Assembly (NCBI RefSeq): GCF_030272615.1
Contig: NC_081405.1
Span: forward strand, 310,139,235-310,203,234
From: Cryptomeria japonica
Taxonomy: Eukaryota; Streptophyta; Pinopsida; Cupressales; Cupressaceae
Length of the DNA stretch: 64,000 nucleotides
Direction: 5' to 3'
The notes below the pieces were generated by a model, which saw nothing but the letters and a program-made list of their open reading frames with translations, was not told where the DNA came from and did not search any database. Shown here one piece after another: positions 22,401-34,389 of the stretch. A program made the translations under genes and the position numbers. Positions within the stretch are counted from its first letter, which is position 1; every line of letters begins with the position of its first letter.

Positions 22401-23595
22401 GCATTTCTAAATGGAACACTGAAAGAAGAAGTATACACTGAGCAGCCAGATGATTATGATTTGAATGATGATAAAGATATGGTATATAAACTGCACAAAG
22501 CACTACATTGTTTGAAGCAAGCACCAAGAGCATGGTATGAGAGTCTACATTCACACCTGATGAAGATAGGTTTTCAGAGAATCAATCAAGACAACATCAT
22601 TTATCTCAAATCTGAAGGAGATAAGATAGTGGTGAGTGAAGTGTTTGTAGATGATATGATATTTGGATGAAACAATGACATGAGAAATGACTTTGCAAAT
22701 GAAATGAAAAATGAGTTTTAAATGTGTCTAGTGGGAGAGATAAAAAATTTCATAGGCTTGCAAATTCAGTAGATGAAGAGTGGTATTTTTATCACACAGT
22801 CTAAATATGTGGAAGAGGTGTTAAATATATTTGGTATGAGTGACTGTAAACTAGTTGGGACACTAATGGTTACAAGTTGTAAACTGTTGAAGGAAGATGC
22901 AACAAAATTTGTAGATGAAAAGGAGTACAGATCTATGATAGGGAAGTTGCACTGTGTTGTTCACAGCAGACCAGATATAGCTCATGCAGTTGGTCTAGTT
23001 GCAAAATTTCAGAAGAATCCGAAAGAGACACACCTAATAGCAACCAAGAGAATATGCAGATATTTGAAAGGTACTATTGACTATGGTTTATGGTATCCAT
23101 ATGTGGGTAACTTTGATTTGAAGGTGTATACAGATGTAGATTGGCCAGGTAATGTTGATGATAGAAAAAGTGCAATCGATGGAGCTTTCTTTCTTGGAGG
23201 AAGGCTTGTATCATGGAGTAGAAAGAAATAGAGTTGCATATCTCAGTGTACTACTAAAGCTGAGTATGTTGCAACTTATATGAACTGTACCCAGACTATC
23301 TAGATGAAACACATTTTGGAGGGATTCAAGATGAACTTTTTTAGAACTGGTAAAGATCTTATGCGACAACACCAATGCCATAAATATTTCAAAGAATTTG
23401 GTGATGCATGATAGGACCAAGAATATTGAATTGAAGTATCATTTTCTTGAGAATAAAAGTGTAGAATAATGATGTGATATTGGAGTATGTTTCTATCAAG
23501 TAGCAGCTTGCAAATATCTTTACTAAAGCTTTACCTAAGACTACTTTTGAGTATCTTAGAGGTAAGCTAGGGGTTGTACACCTACATGAGGTCAA
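19491..23595 (+). pseudogene. Copia gag-pol polyprotein remnant, unit 2
   Basis: Same gene order as unit 1. Gag starts MMKKEGQKFNREDYRIW. The zinc knuckle CFSCKNIRHIAANC keeps all Cys/His but has Arg for the usual Gly. Protease is DTRCSHHMTND, the Gly beside the catalytic Asp now Arg. Integrase keeps VHTDIC and FTDDCS; the expected ERKN is EWKN. The reverse transcriptase segment 22060-22670 includes YQMDVKSAFLNG and FVDDMIFG. RNase H (22920-23231) has TDVDWPGNVDDRKS. Fewer stops than unit 1 (about 13), so some stretches stay open for over 180 codons (20137-20706, 20731-21363, 21753-22280). The product would have been a standard copia polyprotein; non-functional as read. Confidence 0.9.
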
Positions 23596-23887
23596 TTGAG
23601 CATAATTTAGGAATACATCAGTCCCGAAGCTACTTGCATAATTTTATAGCTAGATTGGTGTAGAGTGGAAGTTATTCCACATTGGGAGCATCAAGTTGCA
23701 GGTTGATGATGTTGAACAATGAAGTTTGACATTTCTTTTTTTACTTTCACTTTGGCATTGCCATCAAAGGGGGAGAAGAACTATAAAAATATGAGGAGTA
23801 TTGTATGACTGTGGCAAAATGTAAACCAAGATTCCTACACACATCATCACAATTGAGGGTATTGATATTTTTATTGCCATAAATGCC

Positions 23888-23899
23888 AAAGGGGGAGAT
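23888..23899 (+). promoter_or_regulatory. Polypurine tract before LTR 3
   Basis: AAAGGGGGAGAT abuts the TGTTGG of LTR 3; the best preserved polypurine tract of the complex. Confidence 0.85.
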
Positions 23900-25289
23900 T
23901 GTTGGCATTTGCATGAAGATTGCATTAACGATATATTATGTTGTCATTGATGTCAATTAATCAGTTACGATTGATGTCAAGTTATGATGTTGTAATAATA
24001 TTGTATTGCAACCGGTAGGAGGAGCTAGCAAAGGGAAATGCAACTAGTAGGAGAGTTTGTATTGGAAACCAGTATTGGTTATGATATGGAGAGTTGAACC
24101 AGTAATCCTACCTATAGAAGAAGTCCAAAACCTAACTGATGGAGTTGAAGATGATTATGATCAAATGCTGAATGACAAAGATTATGACATGTATGCATGT
24201 TAAATGAGGACTGTTTTAAATTTTTCATGGCGCGTAAAGACAATGGTTTTTGTCTTGGGAATGAGCAATTTCATTGCATACAATGCAAACCGTGTGATGA
24301 GTTATAGAGTTTGATGAAGTGGTGATCAAGGAGAAGTCAAGGATATCTTGAGTGATGTGCATTGATTTCTATGTTATTTTCTATGTAATCCAATGGTCAT
24401 ACTTGAACTGATTTGTTTGTAATCTCTATGAGATGTTTAGGTTGATGAGTTGTTTTGTTTAAGTGTTGGAAAACTTGTAGTTGAGAGTGAGAGACTGGTT
24501 GTTGAACCTGATAATGTATCTGCAATATGTGTAATGGCAGATAGGAGCATGAAAAGGATTTGAACAAGCAAGTGTAGTGCTATTCAAATAGATCAACAAA
24601 CCCCTATTGTTTTCTAACAATTATAGTAGTTAAATCCCCTAACCGCATAAGCTCTAACAAGATTCATTATTCAAATCCTCTAACCAGGTGATCCATTAGC
24701 TTGGATTATAAATCCTCTACTCAGGTTACTCCTTACGCTCAGTATTTATTTTAATAGGGCATTATAGTCAATCCCTTAACCAGGTGGTCCCTAACAAGAT
24801 TTGTTATTAACATGACTTTTGTAAAGATTTAACAAGCTAGGCTCCTAATAGGGAAAACTTTAGAAGAGTTCAGAATACTTGTGGGTATTCATCCCCACCG
24901 TGGTTTTTCCCATTTGGGTTTCCCCATCAAAAATATTGTGTCAAGTGGTGAATGCTTTTGTGGTTATGTTTATTGTTGAATTTCTTAACTGTTAAATCCA
25001 CTTTGATATGTTAAGACAACCGACAACAAACTAAAATATGTTTTAACTACTGTCAGTAAAGTATTTTAATGGTCAAGATAAAAGGTTTTGTGAGTTTCAA
25101 GTTATTTTACTGTTAATCTATTATAACAGTCAACCGGTTTATCCTGTCAGTATTATTGTATTTGAAGTTCAGTATTGGGAGGTTGATTTTGAGTTTGGTG
25201 AAAATGTATAAATTTTTCTATCTACTAATTCAACAACCCCCCCCTATCTCAGTATTTGACCGGATTCTCATTCTTTCATCATACCATCA
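23900..25289 (+). repeat. LTR 3 of tandem copia complex
   Basis: 1,390 bp, starts TGTTGGCATTTGCATGAAG and ends CATCATACCATCA. It is followed directly by sequence of the outer element. A short stretch near 24735-24755 is rearranged compared with LTR 1 and 2. Confidence 0.9.
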
Positions 25290-25349
25290 AGCTTAACCGC
25301 TTGAGGAGACCCGATGGAATCTGCATAAGGTTTTACATTCAATCCCTAT

Positions 25350-28300
25350 TAGAAGGAGAGTCCCAGATTTGATGGTACAAATAAAAAAATATGGAAGGAG
25401 CGAATGAAGATTCATCTCAGATGTCTTGGAATTGAAGTTTGGGAGTTAGTGGAAAAAGGGTATATACCTTATGATCCTAATAATGGAACACCAACACCTA
25501 CTGATGAACAAAACAAAGTTGAAAATGATGTTAGAGAGAAAGAAGCATTGTTGAGTTCCCTATCTAATGAAAAGTTATTAAATGTCATAGAATTGGAGAA
25601 TGATAAGTAGATTTGGTTGAAGCTTGAAACTCTTTATGAAGGTGACCAGGCAGTAAATATTGTAAAACTTGAAGGTTTTTGGTTAAGATATGAAACTTTC
25701 AAGATGGAAGAAAATGAGAAGATTAGTTCTCTCATGGATAGAGTGAATGAGATTTTCATGGGTATCAAATGTTGTAGCAGATTAGTTAGTGAGGATGAGA
25801 TAGTGTCAAAGGTTCTGAGATTTCTACCTCCGGCTTACAAGACGAAGTCTACTACGATCAATGAACTCTGAACAATTTCAAGTACCCCTGTTACCAGACA
25901 TACATTACTTGAAAAATTGACTTCCTTTGAGCTTGAAGAACTTGGAGATTAGAGTGCTACTAAAAATGAGCCTGCATTTAAAGCATCTTCCTCTGATAAG
26001 TAGAAGATAGATCGGAAGGAAATGTATGCTAAAGATATGGAAAACATTGAGAAAGAAGAAAGAGAACTTGAAGAGATAGAAGCCCTGATTACTAGAAGAA
26101 TTCCTAAAGGACCATCTTGAAGTAAGTATGAAGGAAAAGTCCCTTTTCAAATTTTTTCATGCAATAAGATTGGTCATTTTTCTTCTAGATGCCTTGAAAT
26201 AGCTTCTAGGAATCATGAAAGATTTGTAAAGAGTTATAAGCCTAATCTGCAATATAAGAGAAGACCTACATTTAGAAGGAATAAGGATAAATCATGCTAT
26301 TATGTTAGTGATGATGATTTTGGTATTACTGATGATGATGATGAACCTATGAGTGGATCTAGTAATGGAGTTTCCTCTGGTAAAGATTGGGTCTTTATTG
26401 CTATCAAGGACGATTCTTCATAATTCATCATTGAAGAACCTCATACTGATGAGAAGGCTTTAGTTTCTAAAATTGAATAAAATGATGGATGGGTTATTAG
26501 ACAGCGGATGCTCACATCACACGACCGGTGACAAGAGGAAATTTCTAACACTACAAGAATTTGATGGTGGACTAGTCAGATTTGGAGACAACAAGGCATG
26601 TAGGATCAAAGGAAAAGGAACAAAATCATTGGATGGTAAGACTAATACTGATAATATTTACTATGTTGAAGGCTTAAAGCATAATATTTTAAGTGTAGAT
26701 CATATGGTGGATAGAGGATTTTTTTTTCAACTCAAGGATGGAAAATGTAAGATCATCAATAGATCTGGATTGTAAATTTCTTCTGGAACTCAGACCAAAG
26801 GTAACATATTTCAGTTGAACTCCAGTGAGAAAGCTTTCTTGTTTTCTCAGACTGATGAAAGTTGGCTATGTCATAACAGGATGTGCCATGCAAACTTTGA
26901 TTGCATAGTGAAGATCAGTTCAACACAAGCTGTCAGAAATTTTCCCAAGATTGTTAACCCTCATAATCCTGTATGTAGAGAATGTCAAATGGGTAAGCAA
27001 GTTGGAATTTCTTTCAGGAGTATACATGATAAATGTAATAAAATTCTTGATCTTATTCATATTGATCTGTGTGGATCAACAATGACTAAAGTTTTTCAAG
27101 GTGATAGATGCTTTATGTTACTTAATGATGACTATTCTATAATAATGTGGGTAGCATTTTTGAAAGAAAAACCTGAAGCTCTTTAGAAATTTAAAATCTT
27201 TAAATCCATGGTTGGGACTGAGATAGCACTGATGATAAAATGTTTAAGATCACATTATTGTGGTGAGATTACATCTCGTGAATTCAATAAATTTTGTGAG
27301 AGAAATGGAATCTGAAGACAAATTTATACACTTAGAACCCCACAACAAAATGGATTGTTGGAAAGGAAGAACAAAACCACATTGGATACGGCAAGAACAA
27401 TGATGTTAGAAGATAGATTGCCTGATATCTATTGGAGAGAAGCTGTCAATATGATTGTATACACTTTCAATAGAGTACACATTAAAGGTGATACTGGTAA
27501 GACTCCTTATGAGTTATGGTTTGGTCATTCTCCTACTATCAAATATTTCAAAAAATTTGGAAGTAAATGTTACATCAGAAGATATGATGCATTAAGAAAG
27601 TTTGATCCTAGAAGTGATGAAGGAATATTTTTGGGTTATTCTACTAAGAGAAAAACATATAGATGTTATAAAAACATATTGAATAGGATAATATAAAGTA
27701 TAAATGTCAACGTTGATGAGAACGACAGTAATCAGATCATAACATATGACTATGGATCGGAAGATGAATTTATTAGACTTGAACCAGTAATGCAAGAAAT
27801 AGTTCAGAACAATGAACCAGTGATACTGGCAACATAAAAAAATTCAACAGTGATAGATGAGTAGTAGAAGGAGTTAAATAATTAAGAAAACTCAAAGACT
27901 CCCAAGTATGTGAAGGTTTTACTTACAAAATTTAGACTTGATAATTCTAAACCTATCGATACTCCTATGATAACCGATTGCAAATTGTCAAAGGATGATG
28001 AATCTCCTAAAGTCAATCCAAGTAGATACAAATTGATGATTGGTGGTTTTCTATACTTAACTCGGACTAGACCTGATATAATGAATGTTGTTTGTATTGA
28101 TTCTACATTTGAGTGAGATCCTAGAGAAACTCACAATATTGTTGTCAAGAGGATATTCAGATATTTGGTAAGTGCAATAGATTCTGAGCTATGGTATCCA
28201 AATAATGATGACTTTAGATTATGTGCATATACAAATTCTGATTGGGTAGGAGATGTGGATGACCGAAAGAGCACTATGGGTAGTGCATTATTTCTTGGGA

Positions 28301-28689
28301 ATAAGTTGGTTTCATGGCTTAGCAAGAAATAATCATGCACTATATGATCTACTACCGAAGTGGAATATGTATTTACTGCTACCAACTGTACTTAGATTTT
28401 ATGGATGAAATAGATGTTAAAAGATATAAGGGTAAGTTATGATGAGCCTATTGTTATTCAATGTTATAATACTGCTTCTATTGATATGTCAAAGAATCCC
28501 GTATTTCATTCCAAATCAAAACACATTTCTATAAGGTATAATTTGTTGAAAGAAAAATTTGAAGCAAAGGAAGTCAGATTGGTTTATGTTCCTACTAAGG
28601 AACAAATTGTAGATATACTAACTAAACCATTTCCTAGAGATAATTTTGAATATCTCAGAGATCAGTTGGGGGTTACCAACCCTCCATAA
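25350..28689 (+). pseudogene. Outer copia gag-pol remnant lacking reverse transcriptase
   Basis: Gag begins near 25350 (RFDGTNKKIWKERMKIHLR). The zinc knuckle near 26150 reads IFSCNKIGHFSSRC, with its first Cys lost. Protease is at 26473-26775 (LLDSGCSHHTTGDKRKF). The integrase zinc region and core span 26815-27186 (HNRMCH, CRECQMGK, HIDLCGS) and continue to 27696 (TPQQNGLLERKN). The second catalytic Asp region reads LRSHYCGEI, so that Asp is lost. After about 27840 the sequence jumps to the end of the reverse transcriptase (KYVKVLLTKF, IDTPM) and RNase H (27910-28689: TNSDWVGDVDDRKSTMG, VDILTKPF), so most of the reverse transcriptase is deleted. Stops of all three kinds are scattered throughout. 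Confidence 0.88.
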
Positions 28690-28995
28690 GAGACTTAGAG
28701 ATGTAGGGATGCATCAATCAATTGAGCTTATCAAACATATTTTTCTGATCCGGGTTGATGAAACGATGCTACTATTCAAGAGGAGTAGTCAGCTGTTTGG
28801 TTCAATATTCTTGGTTTGGCATCAGTCCTTTTTCATTGATGTCAAAGGGGGAGAAGGTATTCATCTAAAAAACTATTAATCTTAGGGGGAGACATATATT
28901 TCAGTCAATATTTGGAGAAACATTGCATGGGGAGATTGTTGGCATTTCTTGGCACTTGGATGTTTTTCACATTCAGTGTTTCCATCAATGCCAAT

Positions 28996-29004
28996 GGGGG
29001 AAAA
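28996..29004 (+). promoter_or_regulatory. Polypurine tract of outer copia
   Basis: GGGGGAAAA lies directly before the 3' LTR. A second similar tract followed by TGTTGGCATTTC occurs 70 bases earlier (28930-28945), possibly a relic boundary. Confidence 0.65.
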
Positions 29005-30157
29005 TTTTGGCAATATGTTAGATTTGGTTTAGGTTTAGTCTTGGTGATCATCTTGGTTTTGGCTATGATTTTGATCCGATATGATTAGATCTCTGGACTC
29101 GATTTTGGATGCTTATTTTGGATGGTTTTTTTTTGCCATATTTTGTTGGTTCATGGTTTGGTGCTCCAGTTGCTATGACTTTTGTTCCTGGTTGGTAGTT
29201 CCTGGTATCGGTTAGCTTTACCGGTAAATAATATTTGGTGATTTGGTTAGTTGAGTTTGATTTGACTTATGAGAACAAATTCTATCATGTTGAAGGTTCT
29301 TCTTGATCATTTCCTAAGTGTTTGGTGACTTTTCATTGGCTAGAATGTTGTTATGATGGTCCTATTTAGATCTAGTTAAACTTTTTTTTATTTCATTGAG
29401 GGTTTCTATCGGTTGGTGAAGCATGTTGGATTTTGATTAGTGCAATTTCTGATGGATTTAATTGTTTGGTTACTTGATCTAGGTCCATGCTATGTAATGT
29501 AAACCATAATATTGGTCTGATGGTACCATGTGATATAGTTTTGTAATTATGGGTTAATGGGTTTAGGGCTTAGTTGACCTTGTCAATAAGGTTGATGATC
29601 TATATTTATAGGTGACTTATTTATGTAATTTGCTAGATGGATGGTTATGTCTGCATTATCAGATAGTGGTTTAGGTGTGAACAAGGTTATATCATTCAGC
29701 GAAGGTTTGAGGAGGTTTTGTGTTGTAGGGCAGACATATGTACTTAACTAGAACTATATCAAGCATTAGTAGATGCTACTTTCACAATTCATTCTTTCCA
29801 TATTGTAGTCAAATGTTTATGTAGGTCAGTGAGACTTCTTTTTGTGATGAGAAATAAGCTCTATGAGGTTGTCCTACTTTTAAGTGTGATCCCCATTGTA
29901 ATTATTTCTCATACTATTGCAGAACTATTATTTGATTGTGGGTAGGGTTTCCCATCATGGTTTTTCCCTTTACTGAGTTTTCCACATGAAAATATTCGTG
30001 TTGTGTGTACTATTCTTTTATTTTCTATCTTTCATTGTGTTTACTTCTTTGTGCTCTAGTTTAAAGGTTATGATATGTTATAGTTCTAATTTCTGATATT
30101 AAATTGATTCAGCCCCCCCCCCTCTAAGTTTACTCTTGGTATCAGACCTGTCTAATA
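29005..30157 (+). repeat. 3' LTR of outer copia
   Basis: 1,153 bp, similar to the two halves of 9539-12029. It ends CCTGTCTAATA and is followed by GTCAC, the target duplication. Confidence 0.87.
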
Positions 30158-30162
30158 GTCAC
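30158..30162. repeat. 5-bp target duplication (right) of outer copia element
   Basis: GTCAC, matching 9534-9538. Confidence 0.8.
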
Positions 30163-31479
30163 ATGTTATATTTATAAACAAACTATCATTACTGTTTAAT
30201 TTATTAGATATTTAATTAGGAAAATTTTAATTTTATAGACCTACTTGTAATTTTTATTTTGTATTGCTTATGAGATTCATTAATTTATGTTCTTCTATAA
30301 TTGTTTCATTTCTCAATTTAAATATTTCTCATAGAAAATTGTGCAACTTGAACCATAATTTGGAGCACGCTTCATTACAACTGAAGTGTATCAGCTATCT
30401 TCTTTAAATTAATCAATAGCCTACATCAACCATGTATGTATTAAATATTAGAATATTACTTTTTAGGAGTATTTATTACTATTCAATTAAATATTAAAAT
30501 ATTTACTCTTGGGAATTTAATTGTATTAATATTAGTTTTTTACTAATATTACTACATCTATTTCAATAATTCATTAAAGAATATTTATTTAGTTTTAAAT
30601 TTGTAGAACTTTTTGTTGCACATCTATTTTCATTATTCATTTTGTACTTTAAGGTTGGGCAATCTCAAAGCTATGGACATATGAAATTATAATTTATATT
30701 TGTTATTTGGATGTGAATGCCACGAGATGGACATACATGGAATTTTCTAAATAAATATATAATAGTAGAATGTTTTCTTATTTCTTATCTCGAAGGCAAT
30801 GCCGCTAGATGTATGCAAACAAAATAATTTGTTATCTAGAAGGCAATGCCACCTGATGGATGTATATGAAATAATTTGTTATATAGAAGGCAATTCCGCT
30901 AGATGGATGTAAATGATTATTTGTTATCTGGAAGGCAATGTTGCCAGATGGATGCAATTTCAAATTTATAAAAAAATATATGAAAGTAAAAAAAGTAAAT
31001 AAATTTCTTAGTTATGTGGGTTGCACTCAGTAATACAATTGCTAACCTTTCCTCTACCACCGTATGCTCTCATCTTGTTGTTCAACGGATCTTGATGATC
31101 AGAAAGTGTTAGATAATAAGGGAAGCAAGTCTATATACTTTGTTATTGTAACATGAAATTTATTTGATACCACGTATGGTGCGACCAAAATAAAATATGG
31201 ATGTAAATTTTTATTAGTTATGTACAAGGCAATGTTTCTAGATGGGTATGATTGAAATTTTGAATATAAATACATGAAACTAAAAGAAAAAATAAATTAA
31301 CCTAAAATCTACCCTTGTTCTCTCTCATCTTGTGGTTTGAGGGATCTAAATGATTATAAAGTATGAGGTAATAAGAAAAGAAAGTCTACTTAGTTTGTTA
31401 ACTTCAATTCTTCAATGTCAGCTATGGAGGGACCAAGACAAAATTTGGAATCGTCGATGCCAGCTATGGTGCGATCGAG
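30163..31479. other. AT-rich spacer, possible 5' part of the Helitron
   Basis: No ORF is seen. It includes the 46-bp tandem repeats described separately. Two short words around AGCTATGG.G.GACC/CGATCG recur at 31420-31480 and 31170-31190. The Helitron 5' terminus should lie here or further upstream, but I cannot place it. Confidence 0.4.
30695..30955. repeat. Imperfect 46-bp tandem repeats
   Basis: About five units built around TTGTTATCTAGAAGGCAATG, then a variable CCGCTAGATGGATG and an A-rich end. Units are recognisable near 30700, 30785, 30830, 30875 and 30920, with a stray copy near 31215. Confidence 0.7.
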
Positions 31480-31499
31480 ATTAAATTTTGAATTAGAGT

Positions 31500-32768
31500 A
31501 GAAAAGAAGAGAATATCATAGACGAAAATGAGAACAAATGACAAATATTCAAATAGAATAACAAAGAAGAAGATGCAATGAAGCCGATAGAAAAATATAT
31601 GCTAGAAGAAGGGTAGCAGTATCAGTGGAACAACTGGAAGTTGAAAATAGAGATGATTGAAACCTGTAGAGAAATAGATGTCAAAGAACATCCGAGAAAA
31701 TCTCTCATTCTAAAATACAAGCAATGTAATAAGTCAATCCCCAACCAAGCGAGAGACAAAATCATTCGTCTGATGAAAATATTGAATTTAATGTTTAAAA
31801 TGAATATTCAACAATAATAGAACATGTACTAAAAACACTGCAATATGGGCATCGATTAGAAAAGAATGTAGGTGTTCAAGGTAGTGTAAAAAATATACCA
31901 AACCCAAATGGTTCACTTCAATCTGATTTCAAAAGATTACAAATGCAGTTTAGGCATCAATTAGACTAATTTAGAACCCCAAATATATGTTATGTTTGTC
32001 AAGAATCTTATCTTGGAATCAAAGTATCTCAGAGTTCTGAAGGTCCTATATGTAACAGATGTCAACAAGAGGTTTTCATCTTCAAATAATATGGATCCCG
32101 ACCCACAACTAAAGGACCTTGCAAAATTGACTCAAGTAGAGGAGATGTTAATTGCACATGTCAACCCAATATTGCAAGTTACACATAAAATAGGTGGTTA
32201 ATATAAATAAATAGGACACACTATTAGTTTTCCCTAGAATATGGATAATGTTTCAAATGTTTTGCCACATACAATAGAGAATTTGACAATTATTTTTGTT
32301 AGAAGAAGGGATCAACATGGAACAAATTACCACTTTACAGTCAATAGGGATCGTGTGTAAATAGCACTCAAATACAAAAGGGGACATGAAAATTTTTACT
32401 CAGATGTTAGAATAGATGAAAATTCTCTTACTGAGTTGCCAAGAAATTCTAATGAAAATATATTCAACAGATTGAAGACTATGTAGATGGAATTTGACTC
32501 AGATGTAAATAAAATCACGTTTGTAGGTCCCATCATGGAGATTGATGAAGGTAATATAGTTGACCACACAATATCAATGGCTTCAAGACCACCTAATTCC
32601 CAGAGAGAGATGGAATTAATCCAGTCATGGGTTAATAATCCTGATGCAAATCTAACAACATTGATTAATTGCCCAGGTATTGGTGCATCTCCAATCAATG
32701 AATATATCACATTAGCGTTAATTGATATGGCATTCCCAACACTATTTCGTGATGGTGGATGTAACTAG
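31500..32768 (+). pseudogene. Helitron protein N-terminal part (DUF6570-like)
   Basis: Degenerate frames first give an Arg/Glu-rich stretch (REYHRRK, ADRKIYARRR). Then comes a Cys motif segment near 31985-32090 (CYVCQESYLGI, CNRCQQEV), followed by LKDLAKLTQVEEMLIAHVNP (32100-32160) and GHTISFP, the usual lead-in of Helitron proteins. The segment 32487-32768 (FVGPIMEIDEG, NCPGIGASPINEY) leads to the Rep domain. At least five stops or frameshifts interrupt it. The role in transposition of this part is not established. Confidence 0.72.
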
Positions 32769-32789
32769 TTAGTACCAAGAAGGAGGTGA

Positions 32790-34389
32790 GTGCACCTGTA
32801 TGAATTTGTGATGGATCTGTTGCAGTATAGAGATCATTGTTTTGGTAAACATCCAAGATTTAGATATTTCATGATGAACATGATAATGAGACACCGTGCA
32901 CAAAATTTGTCTGAAGTGTTTGAAAAAATAATTTTACAAGTCATGCCTATCACCATCAATTTGATATGTCAATATATGGAAAAAATGCCACAATCTCATC
33001 TAGCTGATAGCTTGATGCGGTTTGGAATAACTTTAAGGGTTACCAAGTCATACTGGGCTAAATCTCATGCAAAAATGACAGATATACTTCACCAAATTTG
33101 TTATCCTACAATATTATTCACTCTAACTGCAACATATATGTATTGGCCCGATTTTCATGCATTAGTGCTTGGAACATGCCTGACTACTTCATGGGAAGCT
33201 CACAATTGGAGAAAGCATAATGTTATTGAATATCCTCATATAGTTGCACATTACATGCATTTTAAGCATAAAAAATTTAGAAAAGAGATTCTAGAAAAAG
33301 GAATGAATGTGAAAGATTATTGTTGTAGATATGAGTGGCAACATAGGGTTTCACCACATGTGCATGGATTTTTATGGATAAGTGGAGCTCCTAATATGGA
33401 CAACATTGATTGGTCAAATGAGGAAGATCAAAGAAGTGCTCATTCTATCATTCATCCATGGAATCCTAGAGAAGATCTGTGTCAAAGAAATATACAAGAA
33501 AGTTCAATAAATATTTAGACATACATACCTTTATTGATACTAACTATGGTTATGAAGAAATATTAAACTATGTAGAGCGACATGTGATTTGTAGGGAGGG
33601 TGCATTCCTATGAAAAAATAAGGAAGGATGGTTTGCAAGTATTTATTTTATGAAATATTTGTATATCAAAATTATATAATAAGGAAGAAACTAAAATATA
33701 TAATCGGTTGATATTAATTCTAGGTATAATGCTCCTTGGCCATTAAATTTGACGAGATCAAAATTTTATGAAGACATAGAAACAGGAGAGAAAAAAATTG
33801 AACTAGCAAGAAAGGATGATAGGGTCAATTCACATAATTATCACTACTATAATTATGAAGAGTAGATATAGATTGCCAATAAGTTCTTTCCAAAGATGCA
33901 GTAATCAAGTACATTGCAAAGTATGCAACAAAATCTGAGAAAAGATCAAAAACATACTACAAGATGTTAATGCATCTTTCTAACATGGAAAACCCCAATG
34001 ATTTAGCTACATGAGCATATAGAAGGCTCCTCACATAAACTATTATAGAAACAGACATTAGAGCTCAAGAAATGTGTCACATGCTTTTAGAATTTTTGTT
34101 AATAGAGAGTAGAAGAATTTCTTTTAATCTAAATATATGTTGTGAGGTTTTCAAACCTACAACAGTTAATAATAAGGAGAGCAATGATGAACGAACAAAA
34201 TATTTCATTAATGGATATAAAACAAGGCCAATTTGTATGGAAGGTGTCACATTAATTGATGTAGCTAGATCATGGATATATATTCAAAAAATAAGAAGAG
34301 ACAACAAATGGGAACCAAGAGAAAGAGCAACCATTGCTAGAGTATTTCCTATGTTTGTGTCCATTTGTTCATGTGAGTCTAATAAATAG
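32790..34389 (+). pseudogene. Helitron Rep (HUH nuclease) domain
   Basis: The ORF 32790-33518 (242 codons) spans the Helitron-like N domain: FGKHPRFRYFMMNMIMRHRA near residues 18-37, FTLTATYMYWPDFHAL near 110-125, and the metal-binding HUH motif as SPHVHGFLWI at about residues 188-197. After stops and a frameshift the two-tyrosine motif appears as KYIAKYATKSEK at 33906-33941, both tyrosines kept. The frame continues through 34072-34389 (INGYKTRPICMEGVTLIDV). Rep nicks and joins DNA strands via these tyrosines in rolling-circle transposition. The HUH and Tyr motifs look intact, but stops between them abolish a single product. Confidence 0.85.

Larger units (their letters stand above)
12066..25289 (+). 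mobile_element. Tandem Ty1/copia complex with three LTRs and two internal regions
   Basis: LTRs at 12066-13487, 17969-19419 and 23900-25289 alternate with internal regions of 4,481 bp (13488-17968) and 4,480 bp (19420-23899). The middle LTR serves both units and no target duplication separates them, so this is one recombined array, not two independent insertions. Corresponding positions are about 5.93 kb apart. Flanks are ATATT before and AGCTT after (3 of 5 match), a doubtful duplication. Both internal regions keep gag, protease, integrase, reverse transcriptase and RNase H in order, but are full of stops. Confidence 0.9.
9539..30157 (+). mobile_element. Outer Ty1/copia retrotransposon, split by nested elements
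   Basis: 5' LTR 9539-12029, primer site just after it, internal gag-pol remnant 25350-28689, 3' LTR 29005-30157, and matching GTCAC flanks. The domain order seen is gag, protease, integrase, RNase H. The order of integrase before RNase H is that of Ty1/copia. A tandem copia complex (12066-25289) sits between the primer site and gag, and a reversed solo LTR sits in the 5' LTR. The reverse transcriptase region between integrase and RNase H is missing. Multiple stops make it non-functional. Confidence 0.88.
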
